11,726 nucleotides of DNA from Desulfobacteraceae bacterium. Its GTDB lineage: Bacteria > Desulfobacterota > Desulfobacteria > Desulfobacterales > ETH-SRB1. Position 1 is the first letter of the stretch. Each line of letters opens with the position of its first letter. The notes under the pieces were generated by a model, which saw nothing but the letters and a program-made list of their open reading frames with translations, was not told the origin of the DNA and did not search any database. The stretch is taken from NCBI GenBank assembly GCA_030638305.1, contig DAOWEW010000117.1:1-11726 (forward strand). The letters run 5' to 3'. Shown in pieces: positions 1 through 7,669 of the stretch. Position numbers and translations under genes: made by a program.

Positions 1-141
1 CCAATGATCGAAGTTGTAAAAGGATGCCCTTTTCAGCTCACACCCGGGGAAGAAAGCGCTGTATGCGCTGATTGCACAAGAGAGGAATGTACAAAAAGCA
101 CAAAACGCAAAGTGCGTGTAGTCGAACTGCCGGTAGGTGCC
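1..141. repeat. Terminal direct repeat, copy 1 (contig closure)
   Basis: These 141 bases are identical to 11586-11726. Exact identity over precisely 141 bases, ending in mid-gene at both contig ends, fits an assembler k-mer overlap on a closed graph. It contains only chlI coding sequence. Confidence 0.97.
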
Positions 142-906
142 ACAGAAGACAGAGTAGTAGGCACCATGGACATGGAATATGCCCTGAAAAAAGGAGAAAA
201 ACGGATTGAACCCGGCATCCTTGCGGCCGCCCATCGTGGAATTCTATACGTAGATGAAGTCAATCTCCTTGACGATCATGTAGTAGATGTCCTCCTTGAT
301 TCAGCCGCCATGGGCGTCAACACCGTAGAACGGGAAGGAGTCTCATTTACCCACCCTGCCAGATTCACCCTTGTCGGCACAATGAATCCCGAAGAAGGAG
401 AACTTAGACCCCAATTACTCGACAGATTCGGTCTGTGCGTAAACATAGAAGGAATAAGAGAAAGCGACCAGCGAGTTGAAGTAATGGAACGACGGGCACT
501 CTTTGATGAAAACCCGGAAGCACTTTGCGCAAAATGGGAGCCTGAATCAAAAAAGATTGTCAAACAGATCGAATCCGCCATCAAACTCTATCCTGATGTA
601 ACAATAGACCGTGCCCTGCTCTTTGAAATCGCATCTTTTTGTCTCGATGTAGGAGTAGACGGCCATCGCGGAGATATTATCACCCTGAAAGCAGCAAAAA
701 CCATAGCCGCATTCAACGGCCGCACAGAAGTAATTCGCGATGATATCAACGCAGCCGCAGAGCTGGTACTGCCCCACAGGGTGCGACGTCAGCCGTTCCA
801 AGACGTGGCAGTTGATATAAAAAGCCTGATGCATGTGCATGATCATTCTCATGCACACAAACATGCTCATAATCATGATCATGCTGGTGCGCATCATCAT
901 GCGTAG
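1..906 (+). CDS. chlI: ChlI/BchI-type chelatase AAA+ ATPase, 3' part (continues from 11421)
   Basis: This is residues 56-356 of a 356-residue protein whose start lies at 11421 and which crosses the contig join in frame. The family is the AAA+ motor subunit of magnesium and cobalt chelatases, which hydrolyses ATP with a ChlD/BchD partner so that a large CobN/ChlH subunit can insert metal into a tetrapyrrole. Visible here, in full-length numbering, are a cysteine cluster (CADCTREEC, about 76-84) typical of the family insertion, Walker B LYVDEVN (137-143), sensor 1 [10 protein letters not shown] (179-188) and the arginine region [10 protein letters not shown] (191-200). The last 24 residues hold 12 histidines alternating with D, A, K, N and S, a probable metal-binding tail that standard ChlI proteins lack. 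The stop lies 8 bp before the next start, so it is very likely co-transcribed with the importer genes. No CobN/ChlH gene is present, so a cobalt versus magnesium role is undecided. The family assignment is secure. Confidence 0.93.
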   Translation, partial: PMIEVVKGCPFQLTPGEESAVCADCTREECTKSTKRKVRVVELPVGATEDRVVGTMDMEYALKKGEKRIEPGILAAAHRGILYVDEVNLLDDHVVDVLLDSAAMGVNTVEREGVSFTHPARFTLVGTMNPEEGELRPQLLDRFGLCVNIEGIRESDQRVEVMERRALFDENPEALCAKWEPESKKIVKQIESAIKLYPDVTIDRALLFEIASFCLDVGVDGHRGDIITLKAAKTIAAFNGRTEVIRDDINAAAELVLPHRVRRQPFQDVAVDIKSLMHVHDHSHAHKHAHNHDHAGAHHHA

Positions 907-914
907 GGTGGGAT

Positions 915-2537
915 ATGACTTTTTTCATTCTTTTTTTTATTTTTAATTTAGTTTTTGTTTTTCCGGCCTTTCCGGAGATAGAAACCTGCAGCGATCAATT
1001 GATTGTGATTGCAAACGAGATACCTTACGGAAAGAAAGGTGGAGGGCTTGCAGCAAAAGGCAGCTCTGTAACTGCACTGTTTCAAGTGGAGAGTCGAACT
1101 GAAAAAGATCTCACAATAAATTATGAGATCAGGATACCAAAACCTTTAATGCCTCAAGGAATTCCTGATGATATGCAAGTGGAAGACTTGAAAAGCGCAT
1201 ATCTTCTTACTACGACCTTTAGTCTAACTACAGAGTTTGACAGGTGGTACCGGACGCTTGAGATAGAGCTGCCTGAAAATATCCCCGAAGCCGTATATGA
1301 GATTCTGTCTGTTGCAAAAATTCCGGACGCATCAGGGCGCATTTGCAAAGAGTTCAACCTGGACAGGCTTGAAGTGGTGAACAAAAAACGTTTTTCACAA
1401 TATTTCGCGATAAAAGAAGTGATAATACCTGTTGATGACATGGGAGAGCCGCAAAAAAAAGAGAAAAAAAACTCTGTACTGATGAAGACAAAAGACTCGG
1501 TTTTGACTTCATTTCTGTTACAGAAAAAGGAGGATATGGATAACTTCGAGCCTTCTGCATATGCGGCAGTAGTGATCGAAAACAGGACTGCATCTGATGC
1601 CTCGGTACTGGTAACTCTTAAGATACTTGACCCTGAGACTAAAGCAGAGATGAGAGGTTTTGAGCCGCTTCTTCCCCCCGGACACGGAGGTCTGAGTCTG
1701 AAGGGAATATACCGGCTGGTGAAAATAAAGCCGGAAAGCTGCGAAAAAGTAGTTTTGCCGATCTATGCCGAAGAGGGTGTTGCGCTTGCCGGCAGATACC
1801 TGGCTCAGTTTGAGTTGCGCCACTTTGGTACAAATACCGTCCTTTCCGGCAAGGAGATACCAATAGATGTTCTGACTCGAAGAATTATACCGGTTCTTAC
1901 GACTATTTTTGCGTTAGCCGGAAGTGTTTGCACTCTTTTCTGGCTATATTGGAAAAGAAAGAAATTTCTGAACATAAAGACAAAAGACCTGATCACCATT
2001 GCCCTGTTTGGAACATGTATGTTTGCGGCTGTAAGTCTTCCAGGTACGATTGTATGGCGGTTTGCGCATGGGGTTCTCGGGCCGTTTAGTTTTCTGATCA
2101 CAGGTTTTTTTTACGAAATAGTCCACTACATCCTTCTTACAGCGCTGGTAGTGCTGATCCCCCGTGTCGGGGTTGTTGCATTGGCAATTATCTTAAAGGC
2201 ATTGATGACCGACATAGTTTTTGGAGGTTTTTCCCCCATGTCTCTTCTCAATGTCGGAGTCACTGTTATAATGTCTGAAGGGGCATTTTATCTCTGCGGA
2301 ATAACGCGCAATCCCGCAGCGCCGGATAGAAAAAAGATTGCACTGGCCGCAATCTGCTGCGGACTGGCCGATGTAGTAATATCTTTTGTTTCATTCAACA
2401 TGATTATGTTTCTTTACCGCCTTTATTACGAGTTCTGGTACATAGTGATGTATCTGCTGATAAGCGGATTCTTGTATACAGTTTTGGCAGTCCCGTTTGG
2501 AATTCGTCTGGGGATGAGGTTAAAGGCGGTGCATTAG
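915..2537 (+). CDS. ECF-type S-like membrane protein with large exported N-terminal domain
   Basis: The 540-residue protein has three parts. Residues 1-20 form a hydrophobic signal-like segment ending near PAFPEIET. Residues about 21-322 are hydrophilic and beta-rich looking, and should face the periplasm. Residues about 324-346 form a transmembrane anchor followed by the positive stretch KRKK. Residues about 355-540 contain roughly six further hydrophobic segments with the size and pattern of an ECF-transporter substrate-binding S component, loosely like the YkoE group. The role follows mainly from context: the next two genes encode a fused EcfA-A' ATPase and EcfT, the S-AA'-T order of dedicated (group I) ECF importers. 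A GGTGGGA motif sits just before the ATG. Normal S components are about 180-220 residues, so the ~300-residue exported domain is unusual; it may capture substrate or touch the receptor (inference). The substrate is unknown. I recognise the fold by pattern, not by close similarity. Confidence 0.7.
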   Translation: MTFFILFFIFNLVFVFPAFPEIETCSDQLIVIANEIPYGKKGGGLAAKGSSVTALFQVESRTEKDLTINYEIRIPKPLMPQGIPDDMQVEDLKSAYLLTTTFSLTTEFDRWYRTLEIELPENIPEAVYEILSVAKIPDASGRICKEFNLDRLEVVNKKRFSQYFAIKEVIIPVDDMGEPQKKEKKNSVLMKTKDSVLTSFLLQKKEDMDNFEPSAYAAVVIENRTASDASVLVTLKILDPETKAEMRGFEPLLPPGHGGLSLKGIYRLVKIKPESCEKVVLPIYAEEGVALAGRYLAQFELRHFGTNTVLSGKEIPIDVLTRRIIPVLTTIFALAGSVCTLFWLYWKRKKFLNIKTKDLITIALFGTCMFAAVSLPGTIVWRFAHGVLGPFSFLITGFFYEIVHYILLTALVVLIPRVGVVALAIILKALMTDIVFGGFSPMSLLNVGVTVIMSEGAFYLCGITRNPAAPDRKKIALAAICCGLADVVISFVSFNMIMFLYRLYYEFWYIVMYLLISGFLYTVLAVPFGIRLGMRLKAVH

Positions 2538-2603
2538 AAAATCAGGGGTCAGGGGTCAGGGCTCAGGAGTTAGGAACCCCTGAACCCTGAACGGTTACCA
2601 ACA
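2538..2603. repeat. Heptamer-type intergenic repeat
   Basis: The gap between the S-like gene and the ABC ATPase gene is filled by about four tandem 7-base units (TCAGGGG, TCAGGGG, TCAGGGC, TCAGGAG at 2542-2569). Complementary CCCCTGAACCCTGAAC-type sequence follows at 2577-2592, so the tract can fold; for example 2542-2549 pairs with 2576-2583. It belongs to the same loose family as the tracts near 4957, 9372 and 11042. No T-run follows, so it is not a convincing terminator, and the genes on both sides appear to form one transcription unit. Confidence 0.7.
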
Positions 2604-4076
2604 ATGATAGCAATAAAAAATCTTACATTTACTTACCAGGGAAGAGATAAACCAACCCTTAAAAATCTGAATCTTCGGGTGAAAAGGGGCGAGTTTCTTC
2701 TCATTACAGGACCCACAGGATGCGGAAAGACAACGCTTCTTAAGGCATTAAACGGTCTTATTCCGCAGCAGGCAACAGGCATTATGGAGGGAAGTGTGAC
2801 TGTTGCAGGAATTGATACCGGAAGATCCCCCATGCGTGAGTTGACTCAAAAGGTGGGACTGGTGTTTCAGAGCCCTGATGATCAGATATTTTCAACAAGG
2901 GTAGAAGATGAAATTGCTTTTGGACCGGAAAACTTATGTTTTCAGCAAGAAGAGATTGAAAAGAGCATTGATTATGCCCTGAAGGCTGTTGGTTTAAGCA
3001 AGTTCAGAGATCGCGCTACCGGTTCACTTTCAGGTGGAGAAAAACAGAGATTGGCAATAGCCTCGGCGCTGGCCATGCATCCTGAAGTCCTTGCCCTGGA
3101 TGAACCATTCAGCCAGATGGATGGCAGCGGCACAAAAGAACTTCTTGAGGTCTTACGAAGGCTGAACAGAGAGGGGATGACCATTGTTCTGATTGAGCAC
3201 AGAATTCCTGCGGTTTTCCGGCATGTTTCACGAATTGTTATCATGGAGAAAGATTGCATTATCCTTGATGAGGACAAAGAAAAGGCATGTATGCGCCAGG
3301 ACATATTTCAAAGGGTTGGGCTGTGGCTTCCGGGCGACAAAGATCTTATAAGTGATTTTTGCCAGGAAGAGGTCAAGAAATCCCAAAAAAATAAAAGCAA
3401 AGCATCTCAAAAAGAGATAGTCCTGGAGGCAAAAGGGATATATTTCAGATATGAAAAAAAAGACGATTTCATCTTAAAAGGTGCTTCTCTTTGTATAAGA
3501 AAGGGGGAGATAGTTGCTCTTCTTGGTGATAACGGCACCGGAAAATCGACACTTCTTCTTCATTTTGCCGCTATCTTAAAACCTGAAAAGGGAATCGTGA
3601 AGATTCTAAACAAGGACTCAAGAGATCTTAATTCATTCAAACTGGCAGGAAAGGTAGGAGTTGTGTTTCAGAATCCAACCTTGATGTTGTTTTGCAACAG
3701 CGTGAAAGAAGAGGTGGAATTTGGACCGCGAGCATTGAAGTTCCCGCAAACCAGTCTTCCGGGTCTTGTTTCCGAAACCTTAGATGCCCTGTCCATCGAA
3801 AATCTGATCAAAGATCCTCCCCTTTCATTAAGCAACGGTCAGCGCCTGAGAGTGGCGACCGCCTCAATTGCCTCCATGCAGCCCGAGATATTTCTTCTGG
3901 ATGAGCCGACCCAGGGACAGGACAGAGTAAATATTGAGAGTTTGATGAATTGCTTAAAGATAAAATCAAGCCAGGGAGCTGCGGTTCTTTTTATTACCCA
4001 TAATGCGGATGTGGCGTTGCGATATGCAGACAGGATTTTGTTTATGAATGGAGGTCAGATAGTAGAAAATGTTTAA
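2604..4076 (+). CDS. Fused double ABC ATPase of an ECF importer (EcfA-A')
   Basis: The 490-residue protein contains two complete ABC ATPase domains in one chain, as in YkoD/CbrU-type ECF energising subunits. Half 1 has Walker A GPTGCGKT (36-43), Q-loop Q89, signature LSGGEKQR (142-149), Walker B LALDEP (163-168) and H-loop His199. A charged linker (about 252-272, rich in K/E/Q) separates the halves. Half 2 has Walker A GDNGTGKS (308-315), Q356, signature LSNGQ (409-413), Walker B FLLDEP (430-435) and His466. The second signature carries Asn in place of the first Gly, so the two composite ATP sites may be unequal. The protein would sit on the cytoplasmic face and power the EcfT/S complex. No good Shine-Dalgarno is seen before the ATG, but MIAIKNLTF is the usual first beta strand of the family. 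The gene overlaps the EcfT gene by 8 bp. Confidence 0.93.
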   Translation: MIAIKNLTFTYQGRDKPTLKNLNLRVKRGEFLLITGPTGCGKTTLLKALNGLIPQQATGIMEGSVTVAGIDTGRSPMRELTQKVGLVFQSPDDQIFSTRVEDEIAFGPENLCFQQEEIEKSIDYALKAVGLSKFRDRATGSLSGGEKQRLAIASALAMHPEVLALDEPFSQMDGSGTKELLEVLRRLNREGMTIVLIEHRIPAVFRHVSRIVIMEKDCIILDEDKEKACMRQDIFQRVGLWLPGDKDLISDFCQEEVKKSQKNKSKASQKEIVLEAKGIYFRYEKKDDFILKGASLCIRKGEIVALLGDNGTGKSTLLLHFAAILKPEKGIVKILNKDSRDLNSFKLAGKVGVVFQNPTLMLFCNSVKEEVEFGPRALKFPQTSLPGLVSETLDALSIENLIKDPPLSLSNGQRLRVATASIASMQPEIFLLDEPTQGQDRVNIESLMNCLKIKSSQGAAVLFITHNADVALRYADRILFMNGGQIVENV

Positions 4077-4953
4077 GGCAAGAGAAATAGCGGAGCCGGA
4101 TACAGGCAATACCTTTATCCATAATATGGATCCAAGGGCCAAGATCATTATTCTCTTTGCCATGTCCATATTAGTCGTGAGTCTGGACAATGAAAAGGCG
4201 CTTTTTCTTCTGTGTATTGCTCCTCTTCTGATATATCCCATAGCGGGTTTTTCGCGGAGTAAGTACTGGATAGCCTTTATCTTTATAGCAATCAGCCTGT
4301 GGGGCACAATATTTTCACAGGCCCTCTTCTACAGAGAATGGCCACGCACTATTCTATTGACCCTCATATCTGAGGAACTTCCCGTGCTCGGGAAAATCAC
4401 AGGCGGTCTTCACATATATCAGGAAGGGTTTTTATACGGATTGATCCAGGGATTGAGATTTTCCGCCATGACAGAGTTAGGACTTCTTGTATGCTGGACA
4501 ACACAGCCGCAAAAAATGCTTCTCGGACTCGTAAGATTGAAAATACCCTACGGGATTGCCTTCATGGTTGTCACAGCCCTGCGGTTTTTGCCGATACTCA
4601 TAGCCGAATTTTTTACAGTGATAGAGGCCCAGAAACTTAAAGGATTCAATCCGCTTACACTTAAAGGGTTATTTACAGGTTTGCTCAATATCCTGACACC
4701 GGTGCTGGCGAATTCGGTAAGAAGAGCTGGTGTGCTATCCGCATCAGTTGAAAGCAGGGCGTTTCGCGCCTATCCGACAAGGACATATCTGAAAGAGCTT
4801 CGCTACAGCACTTTTGATATAGGCATTATGGCAATATTTTCGATTGGGTCTCTTGGTGTTGCTGTCGTAAAGATTCTTTATGGTTTGTATGCAGGGGGAA
4901 TATTGTATGTGTCGGCTTTTAGGTGGGTTTATGAGGTAGGTAGGAATTTGTAG
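4069..4953 (+). CDS. EcfT-type transmembrane component of an ECF importer
   Basis: The 294-residue protein belongs to the CbiQ/EcfT/YkoC family, the scaffold that links the S component to the ATPases. Family marks are the N-terminal HNMDPRAKI region (18-26) before a first hydrophobic pair, the central TALRFLPILIAEFFTVIEAQKLKG stretch (about 169-192) where the coupling helices lie, and the ESRAFRA motif (228-234) matching the conserved S/A-R-A/G motif that docks onto the ATPases. The first coupling motif is less typical (AQKLKG in place of an ARG-like motif). About five to six membrane segments can be drawn. The ATG lies inside the end of the ATPase gene, with a GGAGG (4050-4054) rather far upstream, so translation is probably coupled. 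It completes the S-AA'-T importer. Assignment is firm; substrate is not. Confidence 0.9.
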   Translation: MFKAREIAEPDTGNTFIHNMDPRAKIIILFAMSILVVSLDNEKALFLLCIAPLLIYPIAGFSRSKYWIAFIFIAISLWGTIFSQALFYREWPRTILLTLISEELPVLGKITGGLHIYQEGFLYGLIQGLRFSAMTELGLLVCWTTQPQKMLLGLVRLKIPYGIAFMVVTALRFLPILIAEFFTVIEAQKLKGFNPLTLKGLFTGLLNILTPVLANSVRRAGVLSASVESRAFRAYPTRTYLKELRYSTFDIGIMAIFSIGSLGVAVVKILYGLYAGGILYVSAFRWVYEVGRNL

Positions 4954-5111
4954 GGAGGTTGTTCAGGAGTCAGGAGTTATGGCGAAGCGAATCCACCCCA
5001 AAAAACTGTAAATTCAATCAGCCATAGAGCCAAAATGGCGGGAAGTGTCCCGCGTAGTGTCAAAATGAAATTATAACACACCAAAATCTTGAAGAAAGGA
5101 GACATTTAGTG
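4954..5111. other. Intergenic region before the TonB receptor gene, with hairpin
   Basis: This gap separates the ECF genes from the receptor gene. It opens with a GTTCAGGAGTCAGGAGTTATGG tract (about 4959-4982) of the heptamer repeat family. A perfect 6-bp stem with a 4-base loop lies at 5038-5053 (GCGGGA/TCCCGC), with no T-run after it. TATAAC at 5072-5077 could be a -10 box, but no convincing -35 sits at the right spacing. I looked for the conserved B12-box (GCCACTG-like) of a cobalamin riboswitch and did not see it. A separate promoter for the receptor is plausible but not shown. Confidence 0.5.
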
Positions 5112-7337
5112 ATGAAAAAAATTATACTGTTAAGTTGTTTATTTGGAATAATTTTTACAGTTTCCGAATTTGGCTTTGCTGAAGAAACTGAGAAAGAGAC
5201 TAAAGTCATCAAGCTTGGAAATGTGGTGGTGACGGCAACAAGGACGGAAAAAGATGTGGATAGCGCGCCTGGCAGCGTGACTGTGATTACTAAAGAGGAT
5301 ATAGCAAAATTAAATATTCGCAGTCTGGATGAGGCCATAAAATATGAGACAGGTGTTTTTGTTAAACATACCAAGGGGCTTTCCGATTCTATGCCCAGTG
5401 TTCACCTTCGTGGGCTGTACGGACCGGATCGGACACTAATTTTGCTGGACGGGATACCGCTGAATGAAGGATACACCGGCGCTGTTGACTGGGGCTGTAT
5501 CAGCAAGGAAAATGTGGAGCGTATTGAAATTATTCGCGGGCCCGCATCCGCTCTATACGGTGGCAATGCCATGGGTGGTGTCATCAATATCATCACATCA
5601 ACTCCGAAAAAATTGCAAGCAAATGCAAGCTTTGGATACGGCAGTGATAAAACATACCGCTACAGCGCTTACATAGGTGATCGGTTCATGGATAAACTAA
5701 ACATTGGTATTGGTTTTGAGAGCGAAGAAACAGATGGCTATCCAACTTCTTTAAGAACAAAGTCGATTAAATCAGGAGACGACACTACTCTTACGGGAGG
5801 TTATGGAACAGTATATCCCACCGATACCAAATATCATGATGCAGGAGATTCTACCTGGGTCGTCGGCGACAAGGGAAACAACCCCGCTAAACGATGGAAC
5901 GTTAATTTCAAAACAAAATATGATCTTACAGATACGGGTAGTATTGCCTTTAATCTTCAAACAGGATTGCATGAATATGGATGTGAAAGACCCAACACTT
6001 ATTTGCGGGATGAAAACGGAGATCCCACATTCAGCGGAAATGTTGACGTTGGAGGCGGTCAATATGCAAAAGTCTCTCCGTCAAAATATGATCTTGGAGG
6101 AATGGGCGAGAAAAAGGAATCCAACTATTCCATAGCATATAAAGAAACGTTTGGTTCAATTGCGCTTAATGGAAAAGTCGGTTATCAAAAAAGAGATAAA
6201 TGGTATACATCTGCCACAGCCTCGGATTACGATAACGCCGGAGGTACACTTTCCGATGCAGATACATATTCCTGGTTTACGGATGTACAAACAAATATTC
6301 CTCTTGGCGATAAACATCTTTTAACATGTGGTTTGTATTTTCGACATGATGATTTTGATCAGAGCGCATATAATCTTTCATTTTATCGGGATGAGGACAG
6401 TAAAACAGAAAAGACAACTATTACTGAAGGAAACGATAGATTTTATGCAGTATATCTTCAGGATGAGTGGGAAATCTTAGACAACCTTACTCTTTTTACC
6501 GGTGTTCGTTTTGATTACTGGCAGGCATTTAACGGGAAATCAGGTAAGGTCGGAAATGTGGAAGAATTTAAAGAGCCTGATGATTCCGCTTTCAGTCCAA
6601 AGGTTGCTGTTGTATTCAAACCCGTTCAGAACACTGTTATCAAGAGTTCTATTGGAAGGGCATTTCGCGCTCCTAATATCTATGAACTTTACAGAACATG
6701 GCCAAGTACAAGTAGTTCCAAAATCTATTATTCCAACCCCGACCTTGGTCCTGAAACCTTATGGAACTACGAAATCGGTATTGACCAGTACTTTTTTTCC
6801 CGCGGCTTAAAACTTTCAGCCACATATTTTCATACAGATATTGATGATCTAATTTACAGTTATGATAAAGGCGAAGATAATTACACAGATAATGCGGGCA
6901 AAGCCAAAATTGACGGAATTGAATTAGGAATTCATGCTATCCCAATTGATTGGCTCAGGCTGTGGTGCAACTATACATATAATGACACTGAAATCAAAAA
7001 ACATGATTACAAGCCGGAAGTAGAAGGCAAAAAAATAACAGGTACGCCTGAAAGCACGATCAATCTGGGCACTGAAATTACTTACAGATGGATCACTGCA
7101 AGCATTGCCGGCCAGTACCTGGGAGAAATTTGGAAAAGTGAATTAAATGATGATGTAAAAAATGTATATAGTGGTAACTCGGAAAAATACTGGCTCTGGG
7201 ATGCAAAGCTTTCAGTGGCTCCAATTAAAAATGTTGAGATATCCTTTTCTGTAGAAAACCTTTTTGACAAGGAATACTATGAATATTACGTGGGGGGCGA
7301 GCGCACCTATTTTGGAGAGGTTTCTCTTAAATGGTAA
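5112..7337 (+). CDS. TonB-dependent outer-membrane receptor
   Basis: This encodes a 741-residue ligand-gated outer-membrane transporter that takes up a scarce compound using TonB/ExbBD energy. Residues 1-23 form a signal peptide (MKKIILLSCLFG...FGFA). A TonB-box-like NVVVTATR lies at 37-44. The plug domain (about 50-165) carries PSVHLRG (95-101), LLDGIPLNEG (111-120) and RGPASALYGGNAMGGVINII (142-161), all classic plug motifs. The remainder is a 22-strand-type barrel with FRAPNIYELYR and the C-terminal VENLFDKEYYEYY, and it ends in an aromatic (SLKW). AAAGGAG (5095-5101) precedes both a GTG at 5109 and the ATG at 5112; I chose the ATG, and the other choice adds one residue. By style it falls with BtuB/CirA-like receptors, but the ligand cannot be named. 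Its place after an ECF importer suggests it feeds that importer. TonB, ExbB and ExbD are not in the window. Confidence 0.95.
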   Translation: MKKIILLSCLFGIIFTVSEFGFAEETEKETKVIKLGNVVVTATRTEKDVDSAPGSVTVITKEDIAKLNIRSLDEAIKYETGVFVKHTKGLSDSMPSVHLRGLYGPDRTLILLDGIPLNEGYTGAVDWGCISKENVERIEIIRGPASALYGGNAMGGVINIITSTPKKLQANASFGYGSDKTYRYSAYIGDRFMDKLNIGIGFESEETDGYPTSLRTKSIKSGDDTTLTGGYGTVYPTDTKYHDAGDSTWVVGDKGNNPAKRWNVNFKTKYDLTDTGSIAFNLQTGLHEYGCERPNTYLRDENGDPTFSGNVDVGGGQYAKVSPSKYDLGGMGEKKESNYSIAYKETFGSIALNGKVGYQKRDKWYTSATASDYDNAGGTLSDADTYSWFTDVQTNIPLGDKHLLTCGLYFRHDDFDQSAYNLSFYRDEDSKTEKTTITEGNDRFYAVYLQDEWEILDNLTLFTGVRFDYWQAFNGKSGKVGNVEEFKEPDDSAFSPKVAVVFKPVQNTVIKSSIGRAFRAPNIYELYRTWPSTSSSKIYYSNPDLGPETLWNYEIGIDQYFFSRGLKLSATYFHTDIDDLIYSYDKGEDNYTDNAGKAKIDGIELGIHAIPIDWLRLWCNYTYNDTEIKKHDYKPEVEGKKITGTPESTINLGTEITYRWITASIAGQYLGEIWKSELNDDVKNVYSGNSEKYWLWDAKLSVAPIKNVEISFSVENLFDKEYYEYYVGGERTYFGEVSLKW

Positions 7338-7480
7338 GTGATTAACTCTATAATCTCTCCCAAAATCTTCATTTGATGATATCGGAATATTTGGGAGGCT
7401 CTCGTTCCCATGCAGGAGTAGTGGGAACGAGAGAACTACTCTGCAACCTGAACAGTGAGCAATCAACGACTTGACTTAAC
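7338..7480. other. Intergenic tract with inverted repeats between receptor gene and receptor remnant
   Basis: No gene is visible here. CTCCCAAA (7357-7364) is complementary to TTTGGGAG (7390-7397), and a longer perfect inverted repeat follows at 7399-7433. This tract separates the intact receptor from the C-terminal fragment of a different one, so it marks a probable past rearrangement joint. It could also end transcription of the receptor gene, but there is no clear T-run. Confidence 0.45.
7399..7433. repeat. Perfect 12-bp inverted repeat (CTCGTTCCCA type)
   Basis: Bases 7399-7410 (CTCTCGTTCCCA) are the exact reverse complement of 7422-7433, with an 11-base loop. GGGAACGAG-type palindromes resemble extragenic repeats scattered through the genomes of several proteobacterial groups, so this is likely a dispersed chromosomal repeat and not a dedicated regulator. 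That comparison is from memory and was not searched. Confidence 0.7.
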
Positions 7481-7669
7481 TTACGACAGGCAGAACCGAA
7501 TAATCCTTTCTTTATCGTTCATCTGATCAGGGTTGACTATTCCTTCAAAGCGATAAAAGTCTTCTCGCGAATTGAAAATATATTTGATAAATATTATGAG
7601 GTGCTTGATGGGTATCCAGGAGCTCCGAGAACCTGGACAATAGGAGTAGGTTATGAATTTTCTAATTAA
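7481..7669 (+). pseudogene. C-terminal remnant of a second TonB-dependent receptor
   Basis: In the frame ending with TAA at 7667-7669 the translation reads ...FFIVHLIRVDYSF (7508-7546), then RIENIFDKYYEVLDGYP (7568-7618), then RTWTIGVGYEF (7628-7660). This is the classic last-strands signature of BtuB/FepA-type receptors (V/I-ENLFDK.Y..., G.PRT..., aromatic end). The frame closes upstream with TGA at 7472, no start codon fits, and there is no plug or signal, so only about 55 codons survive. Its residues and DNA differ from the end of the intact receptor, so it is a divergent paralogue and not a local copy. The following lipoprotein gene starts inside it at 7653, and that gene's ribosome site (AGGAG, 7642-7646) also lies within the remnant. 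This suggests the original order receptor-lipoprotein with coupled translation. The exact 5' limit of homology is uncertain. Confidence 0.75.

Noticed and set aside
1..141. Terminal direct repeat as a phage or transposon end
   Set aside because: The repeat lies inside chlI, is exactly 141 bases and perfectly identical, and no phage, integrase or transposase gene is present. An assembly k-mer overlap explains it better.
547..900. Minus-strand ORF rich in Met/His (117 codons)
   Set aside because: It is the antisense shadow of the chlI 3' end; the odd composition comes from the repeated CAT/ATG codons of the His tail.
4954..5111. Cobalamin riboswitch ahead of the TonB receptor
   Set aside because: The gap is short, and I could not find the B12-box or the conserved core; only a 6-bp hairpin and repeats are visible.
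5803..6135. Plus-strand ORF of 110 codons inside the receptor gene
   Set aside because: It is an alternative frame within the receptor barrel region, without domain features or ribosome site.
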